Below are positions 45,006-57,380 of a stretch of DNA of 64,000 bases, one piece after another. Within the stretch, counting starts at the first letter, position 1, and each line of letters opens with the position of its first letter. The DNA comes from Codonopsis lanceolata (lineage: Eukaryota > Streptophyta > Magnoliopsida > Asterales > Campanulaceae), in the NCBI GenBank assembly GCA_013146195.2, contig CM028382.1, positions 12,741,101 through 12,805,100 on the forward strand, given 5' to 3'. Below the pieces are notes generated by a model, which had not been told where the DNA came from, ran no database searches, and saw nothing but the letters and a program-made list of their open reading frames with translations. A program made the position numbers and the translations under genes.

Positions 45006-45372
45006 CATAGAAACAAGAAATGAGTCATTCGGGGGAAATTTGGTGAAGGATTTAGATTTCCAATACTTTCTCATTTCTTAAAATGGGGTGTCATTTGACC
45101 CGAGACATAAATTAAAGAGACGTATTTGTCTGTATTTTAAATATTAAGATAATGTGCGTCCTAAATGAATTTTTTTTCTCCTAGTGTTTTTTTGAACGGT
45201 GTATCATGTATGAGCAAGCAAAGCCAAAGGCTAGAGACCATTCATGGAAAATACGACAACTTAACAAATCCTTTTAAATAGGTGTCATAATTATTCACAA
45301 AGTAGATACCATAACTTTAAATAATTTTATTTACTTATTTTACAAATATAATGACGGTATATATCTCTTATA

Positions 45373-45550
45373 CTTCATTCGTTTCAGATAAAAAAATTCT
45401 CGTTTAAAAGTCAATTTTTTAAGAAAATAAAATTTTTAGTAGTTCATTAGTAATAAAATGACACTTTTATGTTTTAAAAATTTTAAATTAGATTTTTAAA
45501 TAAAACATCTAAAAATAAAATAATTGATTTTTTACTCGGGACGAAAGAAG
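45373..45550. mobile_element. Stowaway-type MITE
   Basis: TTCATTCGTTTCAGATAAAA at the start and TTACTCGGGACGAAAGAAG at the end, flanked by TA; diverged copy. Confidence 0.68.
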
Positions 45551-45552
45551 TA

Positions 45553-47039
45553 CTTATTTGTCGACATTAAAAAAAATATTATATCTTGAATGATTAACTT
45601 TACTTCTTTATGCTTTAGTACATTAAAAACTTAATAAAACTTTATCACATGCTTGTTTATAACTCTTTTAATTAACGCGTGTTTTTCTCATTCTTCTACG
45701 CAAATTCTTGTTGAGGTATCATACGAATTTAAATCATCTATTCTAATCCATGTCATATTTCCTATCTTATTGAATATCAGTTATACATATTGCTGAGATT
45801 TATTGGGATAAAAAGTATGATGGAGGTTGAGATCGATAATTTGAAGTCATATTATACTCCTTGTTTTATATAGAAATTCAAATATTTTATCTAAATTTTT
45901 CATTCCAATATAAGCGTTAAGAAAATCACATAACAACGCTTTAACCATTGAGAAATGAGAAGTCATGGAGATATTAATATTTTATGTGATTGATTAGAAT
46001 TTAAAGATAACATTAATATATGATGTCACCCTTCAAAATATTGTATGTTTGTAACTTAGATTGAAATCGATAATTTAAACATAAAAATCTGTATCTATAT
46101 CAATTTTCTTAACCATCACATATATTTGTCACTTAGAAATTAGAATGCATTGAAAATTTTTGAGCACAGTAAAGTTGTACTCCCTCCATCCACCCAAATA
46201 TGTCACATATTGACTTCACATGAAAAAGTGTTTGGCTTAGGGTAATCTTCCTTTACTACTTTTAAAGTATTCCTTGGTGATATCAAATCATTGAGTCCCT
46301 CATGATTATCTAACAATTGGTAAGAGTAATATATACATGCTTAGAAAATCTTTAGGTAAAACACATAAATTGACCATCCAATTTTTTCATTTTTACAATT
46401 CGATCATTAAAAGTTTGAAATATTTATTTTGGTTATTCAACTTTAGTCCTGTTGCAAACGACCCCATTTTCTAACGGATGTTAGCATAAAACGTTAACTT
46501 TAGGGGTAAGATAGCAAAAAATAATGTTAAAATGTCAAAAGGCAAAATCAAAGTAACAGGGGCATGATGAATGGTTTAGCAATCAAAGTAGTGTTGGTGG
46601 TTCCATAAATTCAGATAATACAAAACCGAGTTCATCAATGTTGCCCAGTTCCACGAAGAGTCATCAAAGGTGCATCCTATGAGAGATTTGTCTGCCATCC
46701 TAGATGAGTGGATCAGGAATCTATCCCAGCGAAGAAAACTCTCCTCTCTCATCTACTTTTTCTCATAGCACTCCCCCAACAGATAAAATACCATGGCTTG
46801 TCCTTTTTCAGCCTCACCGACTCAACCAAATCATCACCTAATCTGCACCCTACGCCAGATCTTTGCCGGATCTTAAGTAGAGATGTAACAGTGGAGGGAG
46901 ATTTGTTGACCAAAGACGGAGATCTGCTGATCCGGTGGGTTCTATGAGAAGAAGGAGGTGAGGGAGCAGAGATTTGTTGACCAAAGGCGGAGATCTGCTA
47001 CTCAACCAAAATTAAGAAGGTTTGCCCAGGAAGATTCAG
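45553..47039. other. AT-rich intergenic DNA, no gene seen
   Basis: CTCCCTCCATCCACCCAAAT near 46182 looks like another Stowaway left end without a matching right end. Near 46380-46540 there is low-copy repeat-like sequence. No reliable coding region. Confidence 0.45.
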
Positions 47040-47575
47040 TGGATAGTCAAACCCCCAAACAATCTTATGCAGAGACGACAATGATTCAACCTTGGCCTGA
47101 TTTTTTGGTGAAGACAAGGTCTTATTCGAAGGGTTCAAGGGCGGATTGTATAGTGGAGGAAGGTTCATGCAAGGACCCAATTTTGCTTTTTGGACAGATG
47201 CTTGGTGGACGGCGTACGCGATGAAGGGTGTCATGTACCCTCGAAATATGAATTACAGTGTTAGGTGGAAAAAAAATGGAAGTCGGTAGGCAAAGTTAGG
47301 GTGGTCGACATGAGTGGAAAGTTATTTATGTTTGAATTTCCGTCGAAGGAAGTAGCCACCAGGGTTTTGCTCGAGAAGGAATGGAGATTCAACCAAGAGA
47401 TTTTGTAGAATAGGTGGAGTCCAACAAGTTATTGTCATGAAAAAGGGCGAACACCGAAGGAGACTTGGATTCTAGCGTTAGGGCTCCCGCTTCATCTATG
47501 AGGCAGGTAGGTGTTCCAGCGTATTGGTGATTTTTATGGAGGTTTTCTAGATATTAACGAAGAAAAAATTTGAGG
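47040..47575 (+). pseudogene. LINE ORF1 (DUF4283) fragment
   Basis: WKSVGKVRVVDMSGKLFMFE, FPSKEVATRVLLEKEWRFN, then RTPKETWILALGLPLHLW. The last motif matches the ORF1 signature of the LINE at 5480-5530. Stops follow NQEIL and LHLW. No RT is nearby, so this is an isolated, truncated or rearranged copy of a related LINE. Confidence 0.78.
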
Positions 47576-47972
47576 GAAGATTTGAAGTGGGGTAGATATC
47601 AATGAAGATGAATCCAGATCTATAACCAAAGTTCAATTATTTACATATGGACCTTTTTTTATTATAATTATTCCTCCCTTTTGTTTTTGTTTCATTTGAA
47701 CCCTTTTGAATTTCTAATAACACAAAGTTTTAGTATTTAAAGGGGAAAAATGAGATTTCACTTAAATTTAACGTCCTAGGCTAAAGAAATGAAGTCGCTT
47801 CCATGACTAAAGTTGGATCAAAATAGATATCAAACCAAATTTGTGTGTTTTAACAAATCTTTATAAAATAGAAAAAACGACAATTATTTTGGGACGAAGA
47901 AAGTATTATTTTTCCTTTAACAAAGATATGGCACCAAATTCAAAAATCACAAATAAAACCTTATAAAATTTA

Positions 47973-49448
47973 GAATAATATAATTATTTGGTCCCTGAAC
48001 TATACCAATACTATGCGTTTGGTCCCTGTACTTTTTTTGAAATGTGTTTGGTCCTCAATTCATTTTGGTTTACTAAAAATTAACATTGGCTAACTTTTCA
48101 AAATGTCAAACTATAGGAGTTTGACACCAATTCAAAACCAACAACAACTCCACATCAATAACAAAAAACCCAAATCAAATGAAAAAAATAATCAATAATT
48201 TCATAAAACTGAAACAATCTTTAGTGATCGCTGTCGTCGATCGATGGGTGGGTTCATTGGTTTGCTGGCTAGAATGAAGAGAGGACTTGTTGGTACTCAA
48301 GGACAATGCCCACAATTTTAAACTCTTAATTCCATAAACCATGTAAATGAAAAGGGAAATTTCTAGGCTTTGCAAGACCGAAACATAGAATCTTGGAATT
48401 AAAAGATTGCCGAACTTCGGTGAGAAGGCGCCTTACACCCATTTCCCCGCAAAGTGAGAACCAATAAAGATTCGAGCTCTCTAATCCTCTTATCTCTCTA
48501 AAAAATTCTCTTTAATTTGTGCGTGAAATTGAAGGAGAAAATGGGATGAGAGAGAAAGGTCAGCAGGAGGGTGGAATTGAGACCGAGATGAGGGTAGGGA
48601 TTTTCTACTGACGAGCTTCGAGAGGAAGAAATAGATCATGTGAATTTGTATCCAAGGGTTTCTTTATTCAACCTAAATTTCTTCTTGCAACGAAGAACGA
48701 GAATAAACAGTGGACCAAAAATTAAAAGAGAATAAATTTGGTATATACCCCGACGATTCACGCCCTCACACGCCTCCTTCTCTCATTTATTTTCTAAAAG
48801 TGGCAACGGCTTCCATGGAAGCCGAATTTGAAGGTGTCAAAGAAAAGACCCAACAAGTTCACAAAGTATTGGAAGCGCTCAAACAAGCTTCCTACGAGCT
48901 CCAAACCAACCCGCATTCCAAATCGTCCGAGTCCAATTCGCCCGCCATTAAAGCCCTTCTCGACCTCGAAACCGACGCCGATTCCATTCTCTCCAACGAC
49001 TCTCACCTCTCCAACCTCTCCCACCCTCTCGTCGACTTTCCAAAACTCCTCAGCCTGGCCGGTCTCAAGTCTCCTAGCCCGTCATGCCTCCTCCCAAACC
49101 GGCTCGATCGAGTCTAAAAAAGCCTTGATCGACGAATCCAAAAATTGACGATTGAGAGAAATGATCGATGAGAGAGACTCGAGGTTGATCGATCTCGAGA
49201 ATTTGGTTTTAGTGAATTTGGTTCGTTGGGGAAGAGATATGATCTGGGTTTCAATTTGACATGCCATCCTTGTTTAATTTTTCAATTGACACGTTAACCC
49301 TGTAGTTTGGATATTTTGAAAAATTAACCAATGTTAATTTTTTTAGTAACGGTAACGGTAGGAAGGGGGAATTGGCAAAAAAAAATCGAATTGAGGGACC
49401 AAACGCATAGTATTGATATAGTTCATGGACCAAATAATTATATTATTC
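47973..49448. mobile_element. Pack-MULE, 1476 bp, perfect 9-bp target duplication
   Basis: Terminal inverted repeats begin GAATAATATAATTATTTGG at both ends and extend about 165 bp inward (CAATACTATGCGTTTGGTCC and AAAAATTAACATTGG arms). The flanking 9-bp duplication is TAAAATTTA (47964-47972 and 49449-49457), diagnostic of Mutator-like elements. The interior contains GC-richer, gene-like DNA with codon-like composition and no transposase. Confidence 0.9.
48815..49117 (+). pseudogene. Captured host gene fragment in the Pack-MULE, family not recognised
   Basis: From the ATG at 48815: MEAEFEGVKEKTQQVHKVLE, ALKQASYELQTNP, then NSPAIKALLDLETDADSILS. This is a plausible helical N-terminus with biased codon use, richer in C than all surrounding DNA. 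The upstream AT-rich leader-like DNA may be its 5' UTR. After about residue 75 the frame appears shifted (QTGSIESKKALIDESK continues in another frame), so it is degenerate. I could not name the parent gene. Confidence 0.6.
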
Positions 49449-49457
49449 TAAAATTTA

Positions 49458-50044
49458 ATTCAACCTATCAAACCTTGTACACGAATTAAAACTTCAATCG
49501 GAACCTTTTGTCCAATGTGTGTTGGACAGCTTGAAAAAATGCTTATTTGAATGTTGACTAGGTGTTGAGTCACTCTTATTGTTAATATTAACTAGGTAAT
49601 GAATTTATATACTCATTTGAACAAATTTACTCTAGAGGGACTAACCATACCCCAAAACTCACTTTCTACGCCCAATTTCTTACATTGAGGTGTTGTACAT
49701 TGTGTTGTACATTACAAAAATTAAAGAGTAAAGAGTGATTTTTAGGGTGTGATTAGCCTCCACCTTTACTCTATTTTGGTACACCCTAATCTAAATCTTC
49801 AACACCACCTCTGTTTATCATAAAGATAGAATGAGTGACAAAGATCTACACCATTCATGTTCTTTTGATTTACTTAGTAAATGGAGATGGAAATGTAAGT
49901 GTGTGTATTATATTGAGAGAGACATGGGGATTTTGACAAATATATTCTAAAATGAAGTAAATGCTATTAAAAGAGTACATAAATATATTAACTAAATAAT
50001 ATTAGCAATAAATTGGAGAAAAACACTTCTACACATCCACCTAA
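49458..50044. other. AT-rich intergenic DNA, nothing recognised
   Basis: No coding region or well-bounded repeat was found. Confidence 0.5.
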
Positions 50045-50799
50045 GGGTCCATTTGTTTCACATAAAATAATTTTCAAAAAATGATTTCCGGAAAATGATT
50101 TATGGAAAATGAAAAGATTTAGTTTTCAAGTGTTTGGTAAATCTTAAAAATATGTCAGAAAACATTTTCGGGTGTTTGACAAACGCATGAAAAATGTTAC
50201 GGAAAACAATATATGAATAAATACAAAAAATATATTCTAATATTAATGCATATATTGAATATAAGATATTGTTGAGCTTTTAAGTAATTTTTCATGAATA
50301 ACCTTAGTTTATTATTAGTCGTGTCAAATCAATAAGTTTTATCTTTTTTCAACCTCATAAATACAAATAAAAAAATTGATAATTTATATGAAAAAAAAAA
50401 CGTTTTAAAAAAGAAAATGAACAATAGGACATTCCTAAATAATATAGTCGACACTAATTTTAGGATATATTGAGTATTTATTAAAATTATAATTTATAAA
50501 TAGTGTGCACAAACTCTATTTATATTTCTAAACAACGTATTTGTTGAGTGAAATATTGTGCGTATATGTAAATATATATAGTTGTGGAAGGAGGGTGAAG
50601 GGGTGTTCAAACTTTTGGAAAATGACTTACGGAAAATGAATCTGTAAGTCATTTTCCGGAAAAAAAAAAAAAAAAAAAGCTTCATTTTCCATTGACTCGG
50701 AAAAGCTTTTACGTTGATTACATTTTCCTAAGGTTACCAAACACCAAAAAATGAGGAAAACATTTTCCGGAAGTCATTTTCCGTGAAACAAACGGAGCC
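50045..50799. mobile_element. Tourist-like (PIF/Harbinger) MITE, about 755 bp
   Basis: Left end GGGTCCATTTGTTTCACAT and, reversed, right end GGCTCCGTTTGTTTCACGG. Inward both have AATGA.TTCCGGAAAATG blocks. GGAAAATGA motifs are repeated in the subterminal regions. TAA precedes the left end; the right flank was altered by the chromovirus insertion that begins three bases later. Confidence 0.7.
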
Positions 50800-50802
50800 T
50801 CT

Positions 50803-51251
50803 TGTCACGAAGTTGTTCCTCCAACAACACGTGCGACCTTAGAGTCTTGTTGTCCCTCGCAAACTCGCTAAGTCAGCCTTCCCAAGAGATAAGTTGCTTG
50901 CTTGACTAGAGAAAGAAAGAACTCAAGAGAAAGAGAAAGTTTGTAAGGATGCCTTTAATTCCCTCAAAACTTGGGTGCCGTACAAATGAGGACTCCTCCC
51001 CTATTTATACAAGTGGTTGGAGTAATCTAAACCTCTTACATGTTCTCCTATGTTCTAGAGAATTCTATGTACAAGAGTATTGTGTGGAAGGCTCTCCATC
51101 CTTCCTACCTCTTTTATACATTTGGAGAGTATTCTAGAAGGTTCCCCTACTTTCATGCCCCTTCTATATTTGTGTGGAGTATTCCAGAAAGTTCTGCTAC
51201 CTTTTGGCCCATTCTAACTCTATCTAGAGAGTATTTCTTTGGGGCGTGACA
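50803..51251 (-). repeat. Chromovirus 3' LTR
   Basis: The 3' LTR in element orientation. Contains CTATTTATACAAGTGG, whose reverse strand could include promoter elements, and is bounded internally by the polypurine tract. Confidence 0.9.
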
Positions 51252-51259
51252 TCCTCCCC

Positions 51260-52597
51260 CACCAAATTCAGCATCGCCCTCGTCGCCGAGTGTTGCTCAA
51301 GTTGTCCCTTGAATTGCCATAAGTCTTCTTCACGTTCCCATGTGGCTTCGGATTCAGGCAACCCTTTCCACTTGCCAAGTACTCGGTGTGAGGGGGTACT
51401 CCTCTTTTCCGTGCCGTCCTTTTTGTAAGGACTTCTTCGACCTCCTTGTCGAATGACTTGTCACAACTGGTGGCGCTCGCTTTGAATATCCCCGGCTTGG
51501 GTCCTCATCATCGACATGATATGGTTTAAGCATGCTTACATGGAAAACCGGGTGAATTTTCAAGGGGCTTGGCAAACTCACCTTATATGATACTTGTCCT
51601 ACCTTGGCTTCGACCGGGAAGGGTCCCTCATATCTCCGGATCAATCCTTTATGCACGCTTCGCAAGGCTTTGAACTGTTGGGGTAAAAGTTTCATAAGAA
51701 CTAAGTCGCCTTCCTTGAAGACTTGTGGTCGTCTCTTCTCGTCGACCCATTTCTTCATCCTCTTGCGAGCTTTCTCCAAACACGTTCGAGCAATGTCGGA
51801 TTGTTCTTCCCACGATTTGGCTATGGCGCTAGCCCCGGGTGCTTTCATCTCGGTTGCAGGAGAGGCAAGTGTATGTGGGGTGAGGGGTTGTTGACCGGTT
51901 GCCAGTTCAAAGGGGCTACACCCTGTGGATTCACTCCTTTGTAAGTTGTATGAGAATTGGGCTATGTCGAGCAACTTTGCCCAATCTCGTTGATTAGCAC
52001 TAACAAAGTGCCGCAGATAACACTCCAATAGAACATTCACCCTTTCAGTTTGGCCATCAGTTTGGGGGTGAAAGCTTGTTGAGAAGCATAGCTCAGTCCC
52101 AAAGAGCTTGAACAACTCTGTCCACAATCCTCCCATGAAACGAAGGTCTCGATCACTTATGATGTTCTTCGGGAGTCCCCAGTATTTGACAACATTCTTG
52201 AAGAATGCTCGAGCGACCTCTTCTCGACGCAATCGCAATCCGTGCAGGGAATAAACGCCCCATATTTTGAGAACTGATCCACTATAACCATAATTGACCC
52301 ATACCCTTCCGACTTAGGTAGGGCGCTAATAAAATCCATGGAGACGGAATGCCATGATCTCTCTGCGACGGGTAGTGGCTCGAGCAACCCTGCTGGCTGC
52401 TTTTTTTCTATCTTGTCTTGTTGGCACACAAGACAAATCTTTACATACAGCTCCACGCTATCCCTCATTTGTGGCCAAAAGTAAGCTGACTCTAGTAGTG
52501 CCAATGTTAGCCTTTGGCCTAGATGACCTGCCCACTTGGTGTTGTGACATTCCTTTATGAGGTCTCTCAGCAAGCTTCCCCATTTTGGAACGTACAA
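51260..52597 (-). pseudogene. Chromovirus integrase and chromodomain, frameshifted
   Basis: Zinc-binding start GSLLRDLIKECHNTKWAGHL, then CLVCQQDKIEKKQPAGLL. Core: MDFISALPKSEGYGSIMVIV carries the first Asp, SDRDLRFMGG the second, and ERVNVLLECYLRHF the Glu. A frameshift lies near 52230. The C-terminal part has GDLVLMKLLPQQFKALR and HPVFHVSMLKPYHV. The chromodomain (about 51450-51300) reads EVEEVLTKRTARKRGVPPHTEYL and, after a one-base shift, VKWKGLPESEATWE. The chromodomain normally directs insertion to methylated heterochromatin. Confidence 0.88.
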
Positions 52598-52870
52598 TCG
52601 TCGACCCTTGGTGTAGAGTAGCCCGTCCTCTACCTAAAATCGTTGGGTTTTTCCTTTCGAGCTAAGCCCATTAGCTCCTTGCTCTGGGTCTTGCCGAAGA
52701 CCCTCCGATCTACTGCATAATGTCCCTTTGGCTAGAGAAATGGCGGCCAACTCTGCTTTTCTACTTAAAGCATCGACCACAACGTTGGCCTTCCCCGATT
52801 TATACTCCAATGTGTAGTCGAACTCTGCTAAAAAGTCCTGCCACCATTCTTGCTTGGGTGTGAGCTTCTT

Positions 52871-54985
52871 CTAGGTCTGAAAATAGCTTGCAACAATGTT
52901 ATTCGTCTTGATGGTGAATTGTGAACCTAACAAGTAATGCCTCCAAACACACAAGCAATGAATGATTACTGTCATCTCCTTTTCTTGTACGGTATACCTT
53001 CTCTCCGTGTCATTTAGCTTTCGACTCTCGTAGGCCACATGGTGGTCTTCTTGCATCAACACTCCTCCAATGGCAAAGTCTGATGCATCAGAGTGTACCT
53101 CGGCGGTTTATTGAAGTCGCGGCTGCTAAAACAGCTCACGACTTATCTGCGGCTTTCAAGTCTTCAAAGGCCTCTTGGCATTTCTGTGTCCATTGCCAAG
53201 AGTTGTGCTTCTTCAATAGATCTGTCAAGGGCGACGCTCTTGCAGAGTAGCCTTGTTTGAACCGGCGATAATAATTAACAAGGCCAAGGAAAGAGCGAAG
53301 TTCGGTAACCTTGGTAGAAGCCTCCCAATCCTGAATAGCTTTTACTTTCTGTCCATCCATGAGCAGTTTTCCATGCCCAATAATATGTCCCAAGAAGTGA
53401 ACTTCCTTGGTTGCAAATGTGCACTTCTCCTTCTTGACATATAACTCGTGTTTTCTGAGGGCCTCAAACATGATGCGCAAGTGTTCTGCATGTTCTTCCA
53501 ATGAATTACTATAGATGATGATGTCATCTAAGTAGACCACCATGAACTTGTCCAAGTAGGGATGGAAGATCTCATTAATGAGGGTGCAAAATGTGGTTGG
53601 GGCATTAGTTAGCCCGAAAGGCATCACGAGCCATTCGAACGACCCATAGCGGGTGACACAAGTTGTCTTTGGCTCTTCACCTTCGGCAATGCGAACCTGA
53701 TAGTATCCCTTTTGCAAGTCCATCTTCGTGTACACCTTGGCTCCCCCAAGCCTATTGTTGAATCTTGAAATTAAAAAGATTTGCTTAAAAACATTTCACT
53801 TGATTGTCAACCAGGACAAATAGATTATAATTGGTCAGCTGAATATCATTTTGTCAGCCAACTTTCTCAGCTGATCTATACATACCTAAAGAATGAGTTT
53901 ATCTTTCCTTATTTGTTTAATCATACACTTGTACTAACTCTTTCCCACCTTGTGTTTGTGGTAGATGTCCTGCCATATAATATCTCACAAGATCCTTTGT
54001 GATCTTGCCTCTGCCATAACACATTTTCAAAATTCAAATGTGTTCCTAACGGGTTGCTTGCAAAGACTATCTATAAATACCCATTGGAAGCATTGGTGAA
54101 GAAAACGAATCTGAACAATTTTTAGAAGTCAAGAAACTTTCAACTCACAATCTCTCAGACGCTGTCTTCAAGAAAACTTTAGCTAGATACTTTCCATTGA
54201 AAATTTCTTTCTAGTTATTGTTTAGGCAAAACATTGAGTATTTCATTTCAAATTATTTCGAACTCAGTCAGTTTGTCTCACGAGTTTGATTGTTCCTCAA
54301 TCATTCTCCCAAACACCGGTCTTCTGTTGTACACTGATCCATTAGAGATCAATTAGATTTTTAATAAAATTAGTGCACTTCAAAAATCCAAGTCTGACCA
54401 ACTTGGTAGTGGACGTAGCAGTTTATCTGTGAACCACTTCAACTGAATCGTCAGCCATTTCTTATATTCCTGCTAACTTACTTAACACTTAAGAAGTTAT
54501 TAAACTGATTAAGTGTCAGCCAGTTAACATCAATTGTTTGTTTACTTGTTCAGTTAACTTGTGTTCGAGTTTCTTCTCTATGTTCAGTGATCAAACATTA
54601 AAACAAAATTCTTTATAACTGTTGTGTCAGTCAGCTGACCAACTTACTTCAGCTTAAGGAATTTCAAAAGTGTCAGCCAACTGACCAATTCTTCAGTTGA
54701 CTGACAAGATCAAGTTTTTCCACTGCCAATATTTTAAGTTTTTCAAATTAATTCTCAAAGTTTTTAAAGGCTATTCACCCCCCCCCTCTAGCCTTAACTG
54801 TTGCCTTCTGGACTTACACCTATCGAAAAGATCGGCAATCAAAGGAATATGATAATGATTTTTAATGGTTACCTTATTCAGCGCTCGATAATTCACGCAC
54901 ATCCTCAGAGAGCCATCATGCTTCTTTTGAAATAGGACTAGAGCACCATATGGTGCTTTTGAGGGACGGATCTTGCCCATGTCCA
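52871..54985 (-). pseudogene. Chromovirus reverse transcriptase and RNase H, split by a solo LTR
   Basis: RT begins GKIRPSKAPYGALVLF and SLRMCVNYRALNKVTIKNHY (54980-54840). It is cut at DLFDR by the insertion 53756-54818 and resumes with LGGAKVYTKMDLQKGYYQVR, MPFGLTNAPTTF, the YLDDIIIYS box and FLGHIIGHGKL (53750-53136). RNase H appears at 53062-52871 (HHVAYESRKLNDTERRYTVQ, EKEMTVIIHCLCVWRHYLLG). Stops and shifts are present. Confidence 0.9.
53756..54818 (+). mobile_element. SIRE-like (Ty1/copia) solo LTR, 1063 bp
   Basis: Begins TGTTGAATCTTG and ends GGACTTACA, flanked by a perfect 5-bp duplication CCTAT (53751-53755 and 54819-54823). The end CTATTCACCCCCCCCCTCTA is characteristic of SIRE/Maximus LTRs. 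A TATA-like CTATAAATACCC at about 54069 could be its promoter. The interior between two LTRs is gone, so one copy was left by LTR-LTR recombination. It is younger than the chromovirus it interrupts. Confidence 0.92.
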
Positions 54986-54999
54986 GCAGTTCCTACAGT

Positions 55000-56898
55000 T
55001 GCTTCCTTAATTCTTCGAGTTCAGGTGGGGCCATTTTGTATGTTGCCATAGCTGGTGGTTTCACACTGGGTTCTAATTCAATCTTGTGGTCCACTTCTCG
55101 TCTAGGTGGCAGCTTGTTGGGCAAAGTGGGCGGCATCATGTCCTCATTTTCTTCAAGGACTTCCTGAATGATATGTGGCACATCATTGTTTTGGTTGGGC
55201 TCACCTTCTACCTTGAGCATAGCCAAGTATGTTGGTTCTCCCTTCTTCACGCCTTTGGCTACTTACATAGCCGAGAGTTGATTGGCTTTGAATGCTTATT
55301 CTTCAATTGTGGGCACCATGCAAGGGGACCCTTTTTCTAAGATACAAACAATGCTAAAAGAAGGCATAGGTATGGCAGTTACCTGGCGTAAAAAGTCCAT
55401 ACCTAGTACGACCTTGAAGTCATCCATGTGTACTACTGAGAAGTTGGTGTGCCCCTTCCATGCACCCAAGTGTAGCCCAACACCTTGGGCTTCGCCATAA
55501 AGAGGTCGAGCTGTGGCATTCACTATCTTGAGCCATCCTTCCCTGCTAGTCCAAGTAATGTACAACAGCTCGGCTTCGTCTTTGGTAATGAAATTGTGGG
55601 TTGCTCCAATGTCAACCAATGCCTTAATTGGTTTTCCCTTGATAGTGGCAGAGACAGATTTTGCTTTGAGCGCATTAAGAACTTGGAGTGATCCCAACAT
55701 ATTCGGCTCTTCCTCGTGTGTTTCAGCATCTTGCCTTTCAACCATGGCCGTTAGAGAGCCCAACTTTGGGCAACTACTCATGGCATGTGGACCTTTGCAT
55801 ACAAAACATCCGCCCTTCGGTACAAAGGTCTTCTTCTTGTCATCATAGTTGGTCCGCGGTGGTTGCCCTTGATCTTTATTAGCAATCTCCTTGCCATACG
55901 ATTTTTCTCCCCCACTTTTGGCTGGGTAGGGACCTTTTCTATCCCTCTTCTTTATCCTTTCTGCTGGGGGGTTCGGTTGGTAGTCTCCAAGAGATTCAGC
56001 TACGGCAATGGCCTCGTCTACGGTCTTGACTCCTCGACGATGCATCTCTTGCTTCGCCTAGTGTTGCAGCCCATCAACAAAGTAGAAGAGGGAGTCATCC
56101 TCTGACATACTCGGGATTTGAAGCACAAGTGTAGTGAACTCTTTCACATAATCCTCATGGCTCGGCGATGCTTGACTCCGTACTTCCTACGTGCCTCATA
56201 AACCACATTTTCGGGGTAGAAGTGACGTTTGAGTTCTCCTTTGAACTCATCCCATGTGTCAATCTTGTACACCCCATGTTCAATGTCCGTCTTCTTCCTG
56301 CACCACCACAATGCTGCAGTATCATTGAGATAGAGGGAAGCGGTCCTTACCTTGGTGGCCTCATCAATTTGGCCTAAGCCATCATATTGCTCCATTCGCC
56401 ATAGGTAATTCTCCACTTCCTCAAGGCGTCCCGTGCTCCATCGAAGCTTCTTTGGTTTGGGGCAATCTACCATAGATTGCCAAAAGTCCCGCCTAACAAG
56501 TACCATTTCTTTGCGGCGCCTTTGCAGATGTAATGTCTTCCCGCATTGCCTCAATGCAATCCTTCAAGCCATAGACAATATCTTCAAGCTGCGCAAACCG
56601 AGCTTCGATGTTGTTGTTGGTTTTTTCGAGTTGTGCAAACTGAGCTTCGATGTTGTTGTGGGCGACCTCATCAACCCAATTATATTGCCTCAATCTGCTC
56701 CAAAACGTGCTCCTCTAGCATGCCAAAATCATGTTGGACCCTTTCGAATTTTTCTGCAAGTTCAAGCACCATTATTAGATCCACGGACGGCCCTTCCGCT
56801 CGTGCCTTGCTTGAATCACGTTTCTTCTTCCCGCCGGTGGGCACAACATCTCATCCACGTTATTCCTCAGTCATGATTGACTCGTTTGTTCCTGCCAT
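55000..56898 (-). pseudogene. Chromovirus gag and protease, broken
   Basis: The start codon at 56898 sits just after the primer site but meets a stop within a dozen codons. Gag core: WSTGRLEEVENYLWRMEQYD, TASLYLNDTAALWWCR and WDEFKGELKRHFYPENV. The zinc knuckle is reduced to GCFVCKGPHAMSSCPK. Protease: KPIKALVDIGATHNFI, where the usual D-[ST]-G is D-I-G, which would inactivate it. The frame stays open from 56045 to 55296. Confidence 0.88.
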
Positions 56899-56912
56899 TA
56901 TAGAGGCTTTAA

Positions 56913-56928
56913 CCTCGCTCTGATACCA
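56913..56928 (-). other. Chromovirus primer-binding site (initiator Met tRNA)
   Basis: TGGTATCAGAGCGAGG on the minus strand, two bases from the 5' LTR. Confidence 0.88.
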
Positions 56929-56930
56929 CT

Positions 56931-57380
56931 TGTCACGAAGTTGTTCCTCCAACAACACGTGCAACCTTAACATCTTGTTACCCCTCGCAAACTCGCTAAA
57001 TCAGCCTTCCCAAGAGATGAGTTGCTTGCTTGACTAGAGAAAGAAAGAACTCAAGATAAATAGAAAGTTTGTAAGGATGCCTTTAATTCCCTCAAAACTT
57101 GGGTGCCGTACAAATGAGGACTCCTCCCCTATTTATACAAGTGGTTGGAGTATTCTAGACCTCTTACATGTTCTCCTATGTTCTAGAGAATTTTATGTAT
57201 AAGGAGTATTGTGTGGAAGACTCTCCATCCTTCCTACCTCTTTTATACATTTGGAGAGTATTCTAGAAGGTTCCCCTACTTTCATGTCCCTTCTAGATTT
57301 GTGTGGAGTATTCCAGAAAGTTCCGCTACCTTCCGGCCCATTCTAACTCTATCTAGAGAGTATTTCTTTGGGGCATGACA
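56931..57380 (-). repeat. Chromovirus 5' LTR
   Basis: The 5' LTR in element orientation, about 95 percent identical to the other. Confidence 0.9.

Larger units (their letters stand above)
50803..57380 (-). mobile_element. Chromovirus (Ty3/gypsy with chromodomain), near complete
   Basis: LTRs 50803-51251 and 56931-57380 (about 450 bp) start TGTCACGAAG and end GACA. By eye they differ at about 21 positions and one indel, roughly 95 percent identical. The primer site, read on the minus strand, is TGGTATCAGAGCGAGG (56913-56928), initiator-methionine type. The purine tract next to the 3' LTR is GGTGGGGGAGGATG. Gag, protease, RT, RNase H, integrase and chromodomain follow in order. The two 5-bp flanks (CCTCT and CTAAA) do not match, so the ends may have been rearranged. 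A SIRE-like solo LTR lies inside RT. Confidence 0.93.
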
